From Fulvimarina sp. (GTDB lineage: Bacteria > Pseudomonadota > Alphaproteobacteria > Rhizobiales > Rhizobiaceae): a stretch of DNA of 41,290 nt. Each line of letters opens with the position of its first letter. The stretch's first letter is position 1. Of the stretch, positions 8,093 to 15,945 are shown in pieces. The translations under genes were made by a program, and so were the position numbers. The DNA is taken from the NCBI GenBank assembly GCA_002700095.1, contig PACL01000081.1, positions 1 to 41,290 of the forward strand. The letters are read 5' to 3'. Below the pieces are notes generated by a model, which was not told where the DNA came from, made no database searches, and worked only from the letters and a program-made list of their open reading frames with translations.

Positions 8093-8352
8093 TCCGCTTT
8101 CGTCTGCCATGGTTTGGAGGGCTTGAACCCGCCGCACTTCAGGCAAGGATGGTGTGCCTCTTCAGTATTCCCGGCGATGGAGACCAGGAGAGACCAGAAA
8201 GGCCCGGACCGTCGTTGCTTCAAGGCGTCCTCGATATCGCGCGGCTCGCGAAATCGACTGGGTGTGTTACGTCCAGGTACCGTCACGGCTACCCTCGCAT
8301 CTGAGGACCGTGGGACGCCCACAGGCACGTGCGACATGGGGCAAGTCGCGAT

Positions 8353-8374
8353 GTATGACGAGTTTTTGTCATAC
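8353..8374. promoter_or_regulatory. Inverted repeat between LysR and ornithine decarboxylase genes
   Basis: GTATGAC and its perfect complement GTCATAC are separated by an AT-rich 8-base spacer (GAGTTTTT). The site is 111 bases upstream of the LysR start and about 393 bases from the decarboxylase start. A 22-base dyad with an AT-rich centre in a divergent LysR intergenic region is typical of a LysR binding site; this role is inferred. The rest of 8093-8484 shows nothing else clear. Confidence 0.4.
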
Positions 8375-8484
8375 GCAAGGCCCATGCTGGCCTGCAGTTG
8401 ATTTTTTGTCCGGGGCGTTGAAGGAAGGGGGGAGGGCTGCGGCAGCGCGGCCACATTGGGTCAGGTTGGAGCAAGCTCGAAGCC

Positions 8485-9450
8485 ATGGACACACTGACCA
8501 GAATGCGCGCCTTTCTCGCGGTCGTCGAGAATGAAGGCTTTTCGGCCGCGGCCCGCAAGACCGGGCGTTCGAAGGCGCTTCTGTCGAAATATGTGCGCGA
8601 GCTCGAGGACGAACTCGGCGTCCTCCTGATCAACCGCACCACGCGGCAGATCGCGCTGACGGCCGCCGGCGAAGTCTATGTGCGCAGGGCGGGGACGATT
8701 CTCTCCGACCTCGAGAGCCTGAACGAGGAGGCGCGCGAGGCCACTGGCGAGGCCAAGGGGCGCATCCGCGTCTCGGCGGCGCGCACCTTTGGAGACGCAG
8801 AGCTCGGCCTCAGCCTCGTCGACTTCGCCAAGGCCTATCCCGACATCGGGCTCGACATCCATCTCGACGACAACTTCGTCAATCTGGTGGAGGAAGGCTT
8901 CGACGTCGCCATCCGCATGACGCGGCTGAACGATTCGGCGATGATCGCCCGCCGGCTCGCCTCGCTGGACTTTGCCATCGTCGCCAGCCCGGAGCTTCTC
9001 GCCCGCCTCGGCAGGCCGAGCCATCCGAGCGAGTTCGTCGACTATCCGGCCGTGGTCGATTCCAATTCCCGCATGTTCTCCAACTGGATGTTCCGCGATC
9101 CGGTGAGCCAGGAGCAGATCTCCGTCGCCGTCTCCGGCCAGTTCACCGCCAACAGCCCGGTGACGGTGCGCGCCGCGGCGCTGGCCGGCCTCGGCTTCGC
9201 GCTCAGCCCCTCCTTCGTCGTCCGGGACGATCTGGAGGCTGGCCGGCTCGTCACCGTCCTCGACGAATACATGACCAGCGATGCCGGGATCTATGCGGTG
9301 TTCCCGCACCGCCGGCATCTGCCGGCCCGGGTGCGGGTCTTCGTCGACTATCTCGCCGAGTGGTTCAAGAAGTGCAACCGGAAGGTCGCGGGCGAACTGG
9401 CGAACGGCCAGGGTGCCGATGCGGCGGCGCGGCCGGACCAGATGGCCTGA
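8485..9450 (+). CDS. LysR family transcriptional regulator
   Basis: A 321-residue regulator. Residues 1-60 form the winged helix-turn-helix (MDTLTRMRAFLAVVENEGF, then SAAARKTGRSKALLSKYVREL), followed by a linker helix and the effector-binding domain starting near residue 90 (GRIRVSAARTFGDAEL). IRMTRLNDSAMIARRL and AALAGLGFALSPSF are typical of the CrgA/AaeR-like subgroup. The C-terminal roughly 25 residues after EWFKK are low-complexity. It is transcribed away from the ornithine decarboxylase gene, and an inverted repeat lies in the shared region, so control of that gene or of itself is possible but unproven. Confidence 0.9.
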   Translation: MDTLTRMRAFLAVVENEGFSAAARKTGRSKALLSKYVRELEDELGVLLINRTTRQIALTAAGEVYVRRAGTILSDLESLNEEAREATGEAKGRIRVSAARTFGDAELGLSLVDFAKAYPDIGLDIHLDDNFVNLVEEGFDVAIRMTRLNDSAMIARRLASLDFAIVASPELLARLGRPSHPSEFVDYPAVVDSNSRMFSNWMFRDPVSQEQISVAVSGQFTANSPVTVRAAALAGLGFALSPSFVVRDDLEAGRLVTVLDEYMTSDAGIYAVFPHRRHLPARVRVFVDYLAEWFKKCNRKVAGELANGQGADAAARPDQMA

Positions 9451-9601
9451 GCCGGGTCACCCGGGCTGAGTTGAGAGGCGGGATGACAGGCCCGGCGAGA
9501 AAAACCGCGGGATGCCCTTCCAAACTTCCCGCAACCTGCGACACTCGCCGCCGGGCAGCCGAACCGGGACGGGTCCCGGGCGGGCTGGTACCCGGCTGGC
9601 G

Positions 9602-9624
9602 CATCGCAGGATCACCCTGCGATG
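9602..9624. repeat. Hairpin in the LysR-DM13 intergenic region
   Basis: CATCGCAGG and its perfect complement around a 5-base loop, 150 bases after the LysR stop and with no T tract. A second GC-rich dyad (CCGGGAC/GTCCCGG) lies near 9564-9579. One of these may end the LysR transcript. No gene is seen in 9451-9727. Confidence 0.4.
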
Positions 9625-9727
9625 AGACGCCGGCGGGGCTTCGGCGACGCTCGCTGCCGAGCCGGGCGCGGCCATCCCGGTCGCATCCGTCTCCTCGGCA
9701 GGCTGTGCTCTGGGAGGAGTGACGCCC

Positions 9728-10135
9728 ATGACTTCGACGACAGGTTATGCCGGCTCATGGCGCGCCGTCGCCCGGCTGGCGGTTCTGCTGGTGGCCTCGA
9801 CCACGGCCGGAACGACCTTTGCCGACACCCTCAAGGCCGGCCGTTTTGCCGGCGCCAGCGGCCACGCCGTCTCCGGGGCCGTCAGCGTCGAGCGCACCGG
9901 CAACCGCATGCTGCTGCGCCTCGGCGAGGACTTCGACTTCGACGGCGCGCCGGACCCGAAGGTCGCCTTCGGCAAGAACGGCTACGACGCAGCCACAATC
10001 CTCGGCGCGCTGCAGTCCGACAGCGGTGGGCAGACCTATGCGATTCCCGCTGGGTTCGACATGTCGGGCTACAACGAGGTCTGGATCTGGTGCGAGGAAT
10101 TTGCCGTGCCCCTGGGGATGGCGAAGATCGAGTAG
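9728..10135 (+). CDS. Secreted DM13-domain protein
   Basis: A 135-residue exported protein. The ATG at 9728 has GGAGGAG eight bases upstream. Residues 1-32 form a signal peptide with a hydrophobic core (VARLAVLLVASTTAG) and a probable cut after TFA. The rest is one DM13 domain: AGRFAGASGHAVSGAVSVE, then LRLGEDFDFDGAPDPKVAFG, and near the end EVWIWCEEFAVPLGMAKIE. The conserved cysteine in WIWCE is present. DM13 domains are proposed to take part in electron transfer or redox at the cell surface; the actual role here is unknown. It appears to be alone in its transcription unit, with 268 bases of gene-free DNA before the next gene. Confidence 0.85.
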   Translation: MTSTTGYAGSWRAVARLAVLLVASTTAGTTFADTLKAGRFAGASGHAVSGAVSVERTGNRMLLRLGEDFDFDGAPDPKVAFGKNGYDAATILGALQSDSGGQTYAIPAGFDMSGYNEVWIWCEEFAVPLGMAKIE

Positions 10136-10403
10136 CTGCAAACGGGCCGGATCCGTCAGGGGGAAGACCCGTCAGAGCTTGGTGACGAGGCCGGCGCGGC
10201 TACGCGCGAGGCGTGCTGCCAGGGCCATCTGCCGTTATCGCTTCATGGCCGCCGCGGCAGCACGTGACCTGACGGCATCACCTGCTCGTCAAATGCTCTG
10301 AAGCCAGATGGCAGGTGATTGACCCGCCGCGTGAACGTGTCCCAATCTTGGCCGGAACGTGCCGTTAACCGGGCGTTCAGCGGTCTCATGACACGGTCCC
10401 GCC

Positions 10404-10922
10404 ATGCGCCATCTTCTCGCCTCCGCCGTCCTTTGCGCCGCCCTTGCGTTGGTGCCCGCCGCGCCAGCGCTCGCCAAGGGTGGCTCGGGGCCGCGCGAGA
10501 CCAGCTTCGCCGCGCCGGGCGATCCGGGCACGATCGTCATCAAGACCTCCGAGCGCAAGCTCTATCTCCTGACCGGCGGTGGCCGTGCGCTGGAATACGA
10601 CATCGCCGTCGGCAAGCCGAGCGAGCAGTGGTTCGGCCGGAGCTGGGTGTCGATGAAGCGGCCGAATCCGACCTGGATCCCGACGGAGAGCATGCGGGCG
10701 CGCAACGCCAGCCTGCCCCAGTCGGTCGGCCCGGGCCCGAAGAACCCGCTCGGCGAACGGGCGATGAATCTCGGCTGGACGGCCTATCGCATCCACGGCA
10801 CCAACTCGCCCAACTCCATCGGCAGCGCCGCCTCGTCGGGGTGCTTCCGCATGCGCAACGCCGACGTGAAGGACCTCTACGAGCGCGTCCATATCGGCGC
10901 CCAGGTGCTGGTCGAGCGGTAG
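10404..10922 (+). CDS. L,D-transpeptidase (YkuD domain)
   Basis: A 172-residue periplasmic enzyme with an N-terminal signal peptide (residues 1-24, MRHLLASAVLCAALALVPAA, cut after ALA). The YkuD domain covers about residues 42-172. The catalytic motif is H131-G-T-N ending in S144-S145-G146-C147-F-R-M-R-N, with the nucleophile C147 and H131 in place. It would form 3-3 cross-links in peptidoglycan or attach proteins to it. The short length, one domain only, matches the many small rhizobial paralogues. It is convergent with the next gene, 52 bases away. The 268 bases upstream hold no gene. Confidence 0.93.
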   Translation: MRHLLASAVLCAALALVPAAPALAKGGSGPRETSFAAPGDPGTIVIKTSERKLYLLTGGGRALEYDIAVGKPSEQWFGRSWVSMKRPNPTWIPTESMRARNASLPQSVGPGPKNPLGERAMNLGWTAYRIHGTNSPNSIGSAASSGCFRMRNADVKDLYERVHIGAQVLVER

Positions 10923-10974
10923 GTCCGGGAGGCGACTGCCCGCCTCGGGCGCAAGCGGGATCCGACAAAGGCCG

Positions 10975-11499
10975 TCAGCTGACCCTGAGGCGCCTGTCGA
11001 GGTTGGTCATCGCGGAGTCGATGGCGTCGATCATCTTCGGCTCGATCGGCTTCGCGGCGGGCACTGAAGCGTGTGCTCCCAGGGCTTCGACCTCCGCTCC
11101 CGCCAGCGCCCTGGCGCGAGCAGCGCCCCCGGGCTCCGCAACAAGATTGAGCGCCACCAGGTTCGCCTTTACCTCGGACATCGCATGGGTGGCATCGGCC
11201 ATTGCGGCCTTGTCCTTGCCCCGCTCGGTCTCGCTGCGCTGCAGGGCGCGCAGGCTCTGACGGCTCAGTTGGCCGCCGAACAGGAAGCCCGCGGCGGCGA
11301 AGGCGATGCTCTCGAAACTCGTGAAGATGACAAGGATGCGCGCCCAGACCCCGTCGGCGTCGGTGCCCGTCGCCGACGCCGCGAGCCACGCCAGCCAGCC
11401 GCTGAAGCCGAAGAAACTGACCAGGATGAGGGCGGCGGCCCCGGCCGCCCAGGGCGACGTGATGGCCGACGGCGGGTCGGACGATGGGGTGTCCGACAT
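10975..11499 (-). CDS. Unknown membrane protein next to the haloperoxidase gene
   Basis: A 174-residue protein starting at the ATG at 11499, four bases after the haloperoxidase stop, so co-translation is likely. Two membrane helices are visible at about residues 17-42 and 52-76, followed by a charged region that may be helical or coiled coil (QSLRALQRSETERGKDKAAM) and a soluble tail rich in alanine. No known domain is recognised. An upstream extension of the frame overlaps the haloperoxidase gene and reads as arginine/threonine-rich, so it was not used. The tight spacing suggests a function linked to the haloperoxidase, perhaps anchoring or stability, but nothing in the sequence shows this. 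Confidence 0.75.
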   Translation of the reverse strand: MSDTPSSDPPSAITSPWAAGAAALILVSFFGFSGWLAWLAASATGTDADGVWARILVIFTSFESIAFAAAGFLFGGQLSRQSLRALQRSETERGKDKAAMADATHAMSEVKANLVALNLVAEPGGAARARALAGAEVEALGAHASVPAAKPIEPKMIDAIDSAMTNLDRRLRVS

Positions 11500-11503
11500 C
11501 GGT

Positions 11504-13756
11504 TCAGCCTCTCGTCCAGCCGGACTCGTCGCCGGCCCGGTGCCACCACTTGTCGAAGCTGATGACGCCCTCGTCCGCCCCACGCACGTGCACCACCGCG
11601 TCATCAAGCCCCAGCGACCCGCCTGTCCCGGTCAGAAGCATGTAGTCGCCGTCGAAGGAGCGGAACCGCATCGAGAGCGGCTCGCGGTAGGTCAGCATCT
11701 GTTCCTGCAGGATGCCGACGGCGATGCGCTCGCCCATGCGCAGGGACTCGTAGTAGTCCGTATAGTAGTGGACGCCAGCGAAGTTTCGGCCCACGGAGAT
11801 GTTGGCCGCGAGCTTGTCCAGTTCGCCCTCGATCGTCAGCTGCCCCGCGTAAGGGACGAGATGGGAGCCGTCCGGGGACGTTCTACAGGCGTGGGGCATC
11901 AGGCTGGGAGCCCTGTAGAGGTCTCCAAAGGTGGCGTCGTTCTCGAAGTGCTGGACGATCGTCGAGAGTTTCGTCTCGCCGCGAGATCCGGAAAACGGAC
12001 CGGCACCATACAGCTCGAAGAACGCCTTCAGGATCGTCACGCAGGCGCCGGCGACCGTCGCATGACCGGCGGCATAGCTCGGATGCATGGGGGAGCCCTC
12101 GGGGAAGGCCATCGGCAGGAGCAGATTGTGCGGGCACATGTCGATCCAGCCGTTGCTCGCGGCCGTGCCATGGGCGGTGTTGCTGGCGAGGTTGTGAGCG
12201 TTGACGCCATTCTTGAGCGCCATCGGGAGGGCGTCGGCCATTGCCAGCGCCTGTGCGCCGAACGGGCCCATCCTTTCGACGCCCGACTTGCCGCCGCCGG
12301 CCGCCGCCTGGAGTCCTGCCAATGTCAGCCCGCCCGCGACCGCCTCCGGACGCCCGCGCAGATGGATCTGGAACTTCTGCCGTCGCGCCGCCTTCAGCGC
12401 GCGAGTGGCGACTTCGGTCACCAGGCTCAGGATCTGGGCGGTGCCGAACGTCGCGAAGGCGTCGCGGGTCTTGTGGCGAACGGTGTCGTCGGTGGAATTT
12501 CCCATCCCTTCCGGCAGTCCCCGATCCGCCGGGACGTCCATGCTCAGCAGGATGAGGCAGGCGTTGAGGTAGCCCTGATACAGCGCGTCGAAATGCACAT
12601 AGGTGGCGAGATCGCGCGGCGTGTGGATGAACCGGGGCGCATCGGCATAGCAGTCGATCTTCTTCCTGTCCGCACCGTCCTGAACGTCGAGCCACGTCGT
12701 CAGATCGGTCATGTGATCGACGCGCGCCAGATGCGGAATGAAGTACTGCGTGATCGTCTGGGCCCCGTACCGGATCAGCCCATCCGTGACATCGCCGCCA
12801 CCGCCTGGCGCGAGGTTCGTGCAGGTCAGGCTTGCCTGCTGAGGCGGCTGTGCCGCCGCTTGTGGCAACGGCATCTGATTGCATCCGGCACCGGGGCCGC
12901 GTCCCGTGCTGCCGATCAGGAGGAACTGCGAGATCCAGGGGCCTGTCATCGGGCCTGCGGTGGAGCCACGGAAAAGGCTTCCACGCGTCAGCGCGGTCTC
13001 ACCTGACAGGAAGCGAGCCTCCCGCCGGCGGATCTCGCGTGGTGTCAGGTGCTGAATGTCTGGAGCGGTGACTTTGTTGAACCAGGGCAACTGGTTGAGC
13101 GCGGCGATCACCGTGTTCGTCGTCATGCCCGACGGCGTCGGCGCAGTGCCGGCCTGGCCTGTCTCGAACTCCTGGAAGGGAACATCGCGCAGGAGCGCCA
13201 TCGCATAGAGTTCGGCGATCTCCGCCGTCAGTTCGTCCGATCCGAGCTTCGGAGCCTCCGGCATGGCCAGCGTGTCACAGTCGGGGCCCTCCAGCTCGAA
13301 GGTATGGCCCGCCAGCGGGCTCTCCCAGCCGCGCCATTTGGGCATGCCGCCGCCCGGAACCGGTTGTCTGAACATGTCGGGATGCGGGACATCGAACGCC
13401 GCTGCCACGCCCTTCGGATAGATGTCGTTCCCCGGCCGGTCGGGGAAGGGCGTGTGCTGCTTGGGCGTGTCGGGCTGGGCCGGATCCAGCTGCTGGCTGA
13501 TCTCGACCTTGAAGATGTCGACCGCAGCCAAGTCTTTGACGACGCCGTATTCGTCATGGGCCAGCCCTTTGGTGAAGGTCGCGCAGTAGGGGGCGACTTC
13601 CACCTCGCCGTTGTTCTTCTGATAGCCCCGATCGAGCTCGCTCTGAGCGGCGGTCTTCGCACGCCGCTGGTAGCCGTACGCGATCGCGGCTTCACGCACT
13701 TGCTTGACAAGGCGAGCGCGATTTTCCCCGCGTTGATCCGGGCGCAGTACACTCAT
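11504..13756 (-). CDS. Vanadium-dependent haloperoxidase (bromoperoxidase-like)
   Basis: A 750-residue member of the vanadium haloperoxidase/acid phosphatase superfamily, which oxidises halides with hydrogen peroxide. The vanadate-binding motifs are in order: K461-x7-R469-P470; P559-S-Y-A-A-G564-H565; and R657-x5-H663 followed by Y-Y-T-D. H565 would be the acid-base histidine and H663 the vanadate ligand. The serine that precedes GH in algal bromoperoxidases is alanine here. The ATG at 13756 has GGAGGT upstream; the longer frame to 14029 has no ribosome site and crosses the promoter. No signal peptide is visible. A small membrane protein gene follows four bases later. Halide preference cannot be told from sequence. 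Confidence 0.9.
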   Translation of the reverse strand: MSVLRPDQRGENRARLVKQVREAAIAYGYQRRAKTAAQSELDRGYQKNNGEVEVAPYCATFTKGLAHDEYGVVKDLAAVDIFKVEISQQLDPAQPDTPKQHTPFPDRPGNDIYPKGVAAAFDVPHPDMFRQPVPGGGMPKWRGWESPLAGHTFELEGPDCDTLAMPEAPKLGSDELTAEIAELYAMALLRDVPFQEFETGQAGTAPTPSGMTTNTVIAALNQLPWFNKVTAPDIQHLTPREIRRREARFLSGETALTRGSLFRGSTAGPMTGPWISQFLLIGSTGRGPGAGCNQMPLPQAAAQPPQQASLTCTNLAPGGGGDVTDGLIRYGAQTITQYFIPHLARVDHMTDLTTWLDVQDGADRKKIDCYADAPRFIHTPRDLATYVHFDALYQGYLNACLILLSMDVPADRGLPEGMGNSTDDTVRHKTRDAFATFGTAQILSLVTEVATRALKAARRQKFQIHLRGRPEAVAGGLTLAGLQAAAGGGKSGVERMGPFGAQALAMADALPMALKNGVNAHNLASNTAHGTAASNGWIDMCPHNLLLPMAFPEGSPMHPSYAAGHATVAGACVTILKAFFELYGAGPFSGSRGETKLSTIVQHFENDATFGDLYRAPSLMPHACRTSPDGSHLVPYAGQLTIEGELDKLAANISVGRNFAGVHYYTDYYESLRMGERIAVGILQEQMLTYREPLSMRFRSFDGDYMLLTGTGGSLGLDDAVVHVRGADEGVISFDKWWHRAGDESGWTRG

Positions 13757-13784
13757 CTCGACCTCCGTCGTTCCTCTACGGAAT

Positions 13785-13812
13785 ATAATACACGGTTGCG
13801 AATGAGTATCAA
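13785..13812 (-). promoter_or_regulatory. Probable sigma-70 promoter of the haloperoxidase gene
   Basis: Read on the minus strand, TTGATA (13812-13807) and TATTAT (13790-13785) are separated by 16 bases, 29 bases before the ATG at 13756. This is a near-consensus promoter in an unusually AT-rich stretch (13757-13870). The overlapping text GCGAATGAGTATCAATGCA resembles one half of an iron-box but is not a clean palindrome. The remaining 13870-14080 region shows no gene. Confidence 0.6.
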
Positions 13813-14080
13813 TGCACCGCCTAGGCGATTCATGATATCTGCCAGATTGACGATCAGTATCCACTAGTGTTCGCGGGGTATCCGAAGCATCCGTGTTTGG
13901 GTCTCGTTGGGGCATCATGGTCGGGTTGATCGAGACGAAGCGGTCCCCGTCGGTTTGTTGGATCGCACCGGGCCGCCTCAGCGCAATGTCGCCAACCCGA
14001 TCCGAACCCGTGTCGCTGCCACTTCCCAATTTCCGACAAGGTTTTCCCTTTCAAGGAGGCGCAGCGAGGGGGATTCGCAG

Positions 14081-14752
14081 TTGAAAAAAAGCCTGATCGG
14101 CCTGCCTGTCGTCGTTGCGGTCACCTGTGCGGCCACGGCCGCGCTGGCCCATCCGCACGTCTTCGTCGAGCCGCATGTCGAGATCGTCGGCGATGCGGCT
14201 GGCTTGTTCACGGCGATCCGCAACGTCTGGCGGATGGACGAACTGTTCTCCTCCTCCGTCGTCGTCGATTTCGACAAGAACGCCAATGGCGCACTCGATC
14301 CCGAGGAGCTCGACGCTGTCGGCGAGACGGTCCGCCAATCGATCGCCGAATGGGGTTTCTATACCTTCGCCGAGATCGGCAGCCGGGACGTGAAGCTCGG
14401 AGCCCCGGACAAGATCCACACGCTGTTCGAGGACGGCCAGTTGATCTTCTTCTTTGAACTGCCGGTCACCGAGCCCATCAACCTGACGAAGCAGCCGGTG
14501 AAGGTCGCCAATTTCGACGAAAGCTTCTTCGTCGCCTTCGACTTCAAGGGCGCCGAGGATTTCCAGCTGATCGACCTGCCGGGCGGTTGCGCCAAGACGA
14601 TCCACGTTCCCGACGAGGACGAGGCGGCGAAGGCGTGGATGAACACGATCGCCGGGATCGGCCCCGACGAGGAGGTGCCGCAGGACCAGGCGAACGCCTA
14701 TGCCGACATCCTCGCCACCCGTCTGGAGGTGTCATGCAAGGCGGCGAGCTGA
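14081..14752 (+). CDS. DUF1007 family periplasmic protein
   Basis: A 223-residue protein of the DUF1007 family, commonly found beside NicO-type nickel/cobalt transporters. The TTG at 14081 is the likely start (AGGGGG eight bases upstream), giving a signal peptide KKSLIGLPVVVAVTCAATAALA followed by HPHVFVEP, a histidine-rich mature N-terminus often seen in metal-handling exported proteins. Residues about 66-77 form an EF-hand-like loop (DKNANGALDPEE). Later parts include LFEDGQLIFFFELP and the typical domain end. It overlaps the transporter gene by 19 bases, so they are translated together. It may deliver or sense metal for the transporter; this is inferred from the pairing. Confidence 0.85.
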   Translation: MKKSLIGLPVVVAVTCAATAALAHPHVFVEPHVEIVGDAAGLFTAIRNVWRMDELFSSSVVVDFDKNANGALDPEELDAVGETVRQSIAEWGFYTFAEIGSRDVKLGAPDKIHTLFEDGQLIFFFELPVTEPINLTKQPVKVANFDESFFVAFDFKGAEDFQLIDLPGGCAKTIHVPDEDEAAKAWMNTIAGIGPDEEVPQDQANAYADILATRLEVSCKAAS

Positions 14753-15912
14753 TCCGCAGCCGCCGCGAGCCGTCACTGGCCGTGCCGCGCATTGCGAGGC
14801 GGTCTTGGCGGGCCGGCGCGGTCGTCTTCCTCTGCCTTGCCGCAGTCCTGGCCATCTGCCTGGCTGTCGATCCCGCCTTGGCCCGTTCTTCGATCGGCAT
14901 CGGCACCTCGGACGCCATCACGACACCCGGCAACGGGTTCTTCTCCGGGTTCTTCGTCCTGATTACCGAGAAGCAGCGGGAGTTCTTCTCGGCGCTGCGC
15001 GAGGCGCTGGTCGGGCTGAAGCGCGGCGATGGCGCCCTTGTCCTCCTCGTCGGGATCTCGTTTGCCTACGGGATCTTCCATGCGGCGGGTCCGGGCCACG
15101 GCAAGGCGGTGATTTCCTCCTACATGCTGGCGAGCAGGGCGGAACTCCGGCGCGGCGTCGGCCTCGCCATTGCCTCGTCGCTGATGCAGGCGATCACGGC
15201 GATCCTCGTCGTCGGCGCCGGCTGGTATCTCCTGCGCGGCACCGGGATCTCGATGACCGACGCCACCGACTGGCTGGAGATCGCCTCCTATGGCCTCGTC
15301 GTCCTCTTCGGCCTGACGCTGCTGGCGCGGGCGCTGGTCAAGCTGGCGCGCCAGTGGCGGCCCTTCGCCCGTGTCGGTTCGAAGGTGCGGGGGGCATCGC
15401 TGCGGCGCCTGTCAGCCGCCGGCGATGGCTCGGCGATGGGCATGCTGGCATTCGCCGCGCCCGGCGAGGCGAGGGCGCCGTCGATGCCGGCGGCCGAGGC
15501 GCTGCCCGCCGGCGTCGTCTGCGACGAGGATGCCGACGACTGCGGCTGCGGTCGCCAGCACATCGCCGATCCCGCGCAGTTGCGCCGGCCGCTGACGCTG
15601 AAGACCGCTGCGGCACTGATCGGATCGATCGGCCTTCGGCCCTGCGCCGGCGCCATCGTCGTTTTGACCTTCGCGCTGCTCAACCAGCTCTATCTCGGCG
15701 GTCTCGTCTCGGTCTTCGCCATGGCTGCGGGCACCGCGATCACGGTATCGGCGCTGGCGACCTTCGCCGTCCTCGCCCGCAGCGCGGTCGAGCGGGCGGG
15801 GCGCCATGCCCGCCGCGCCGCCATGGTGGGGCTCGGCCTCGAGATCCTCGGCGCGGTGCTCCTCACCCTTGTCGGCATCGGGCTTCTGGGCGGCGCGCTG
15901 ACAACGCTCTGA
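14734..15912 (+). CDS. NicO/RcnA-family nickel/cobalt transporter
   Basis: A 392-residue membrane protein. The ATG at 14734 has GGAGGT directly upstream, inside the end of the DUF1007 gene. After an N-terminal hydrophobic segment comes the family motif FAYGIFHAAGPGHGKAVISS (about residues 108-127), with the histidines that line the metal path. About six membrane helices follow, and the second family motif is GLRPCAGAIVVLTFAL. Between the halves is a long cytoplasmic or periplasmic loop with CDEDADDCGCGRQH, cysteine- and acid-rich, probably metal-binding. The direction of transport (efflux as in RcnA or uptake) cannot be told. A gene for a regulator is not seen nearby. Confidence 0.88.
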   Translation: MQGGELIRSRREPSLAVPRIARRSWRAGAVVFLCLAAVLAICLAVDPALARSSIGIGTSDAITTPGNGFFSGFFVLITEKQREFFSALREALVGLKRGDGALVLLVGISFAYGIFHAAGPGHGKAVISSYMLASRAELRRGVGLAIASSLMQAITAILVVGAGWYLLRGTGISMTDATDWLEIASYGLVVLFGLTLLARALVKLARQWRPFARVGSKVRGASLRRLSAAGDGSAMGMLAFAAPGEARAPSMPAAEALPAGVVCDEDADDCGCGRQHIADPAQLRRPLTLKTAAALIGSIGLRPCAGAIVVLTFALLNQLYLGGLVSVFAMAAGTAITVSALATFAVLARSAVERAGRHARRAAMVGLGLEILGAVLLTLVGIGLLGGALTTL

Positions 15913-15945
15913 GGAAGGCCCGCCGTCGCTCCGACCGCAGATCGC

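Noticed and set aside
6614..8401. Very long plus-strand frame opposite the GNAT and ornithine decarboxylase genes
   Set aside because: It is the antisense shadow of two well-supported genes; its product is rich in Arg, Gly and Asp without any domain.
10170..10230. Short minus-strand frame (MALAARLARSRAGLVTKL) between the DM13 and L,D-transpeptidase genes
   Set aside because: Only 18 codons with a stop directly upstream and no ribosome site; not supported as a gene.
11306..13006. Plus-strand frame of 566 codons opposite the haloperoxidase gene
   Set aside because: Antisense shadow; the minus-strand frame carries all haloperoxidase motifs and a promoter.
13800..13820. Iron-regulator (Fur/RirA) box overlapping the haloperoxidase promoter
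   Set aside because: Only one half resembles the known boxes and the dyad is poor; kept as a remark under the promoter.
13757..14029. N-terminal extension of the haloperoxidase frame to 14029
   Set aside because: It crosses a near-consensus promoter and AT-rich DNA and lacks a ribosome site, while the ATG at 13756 has GGAGGT.
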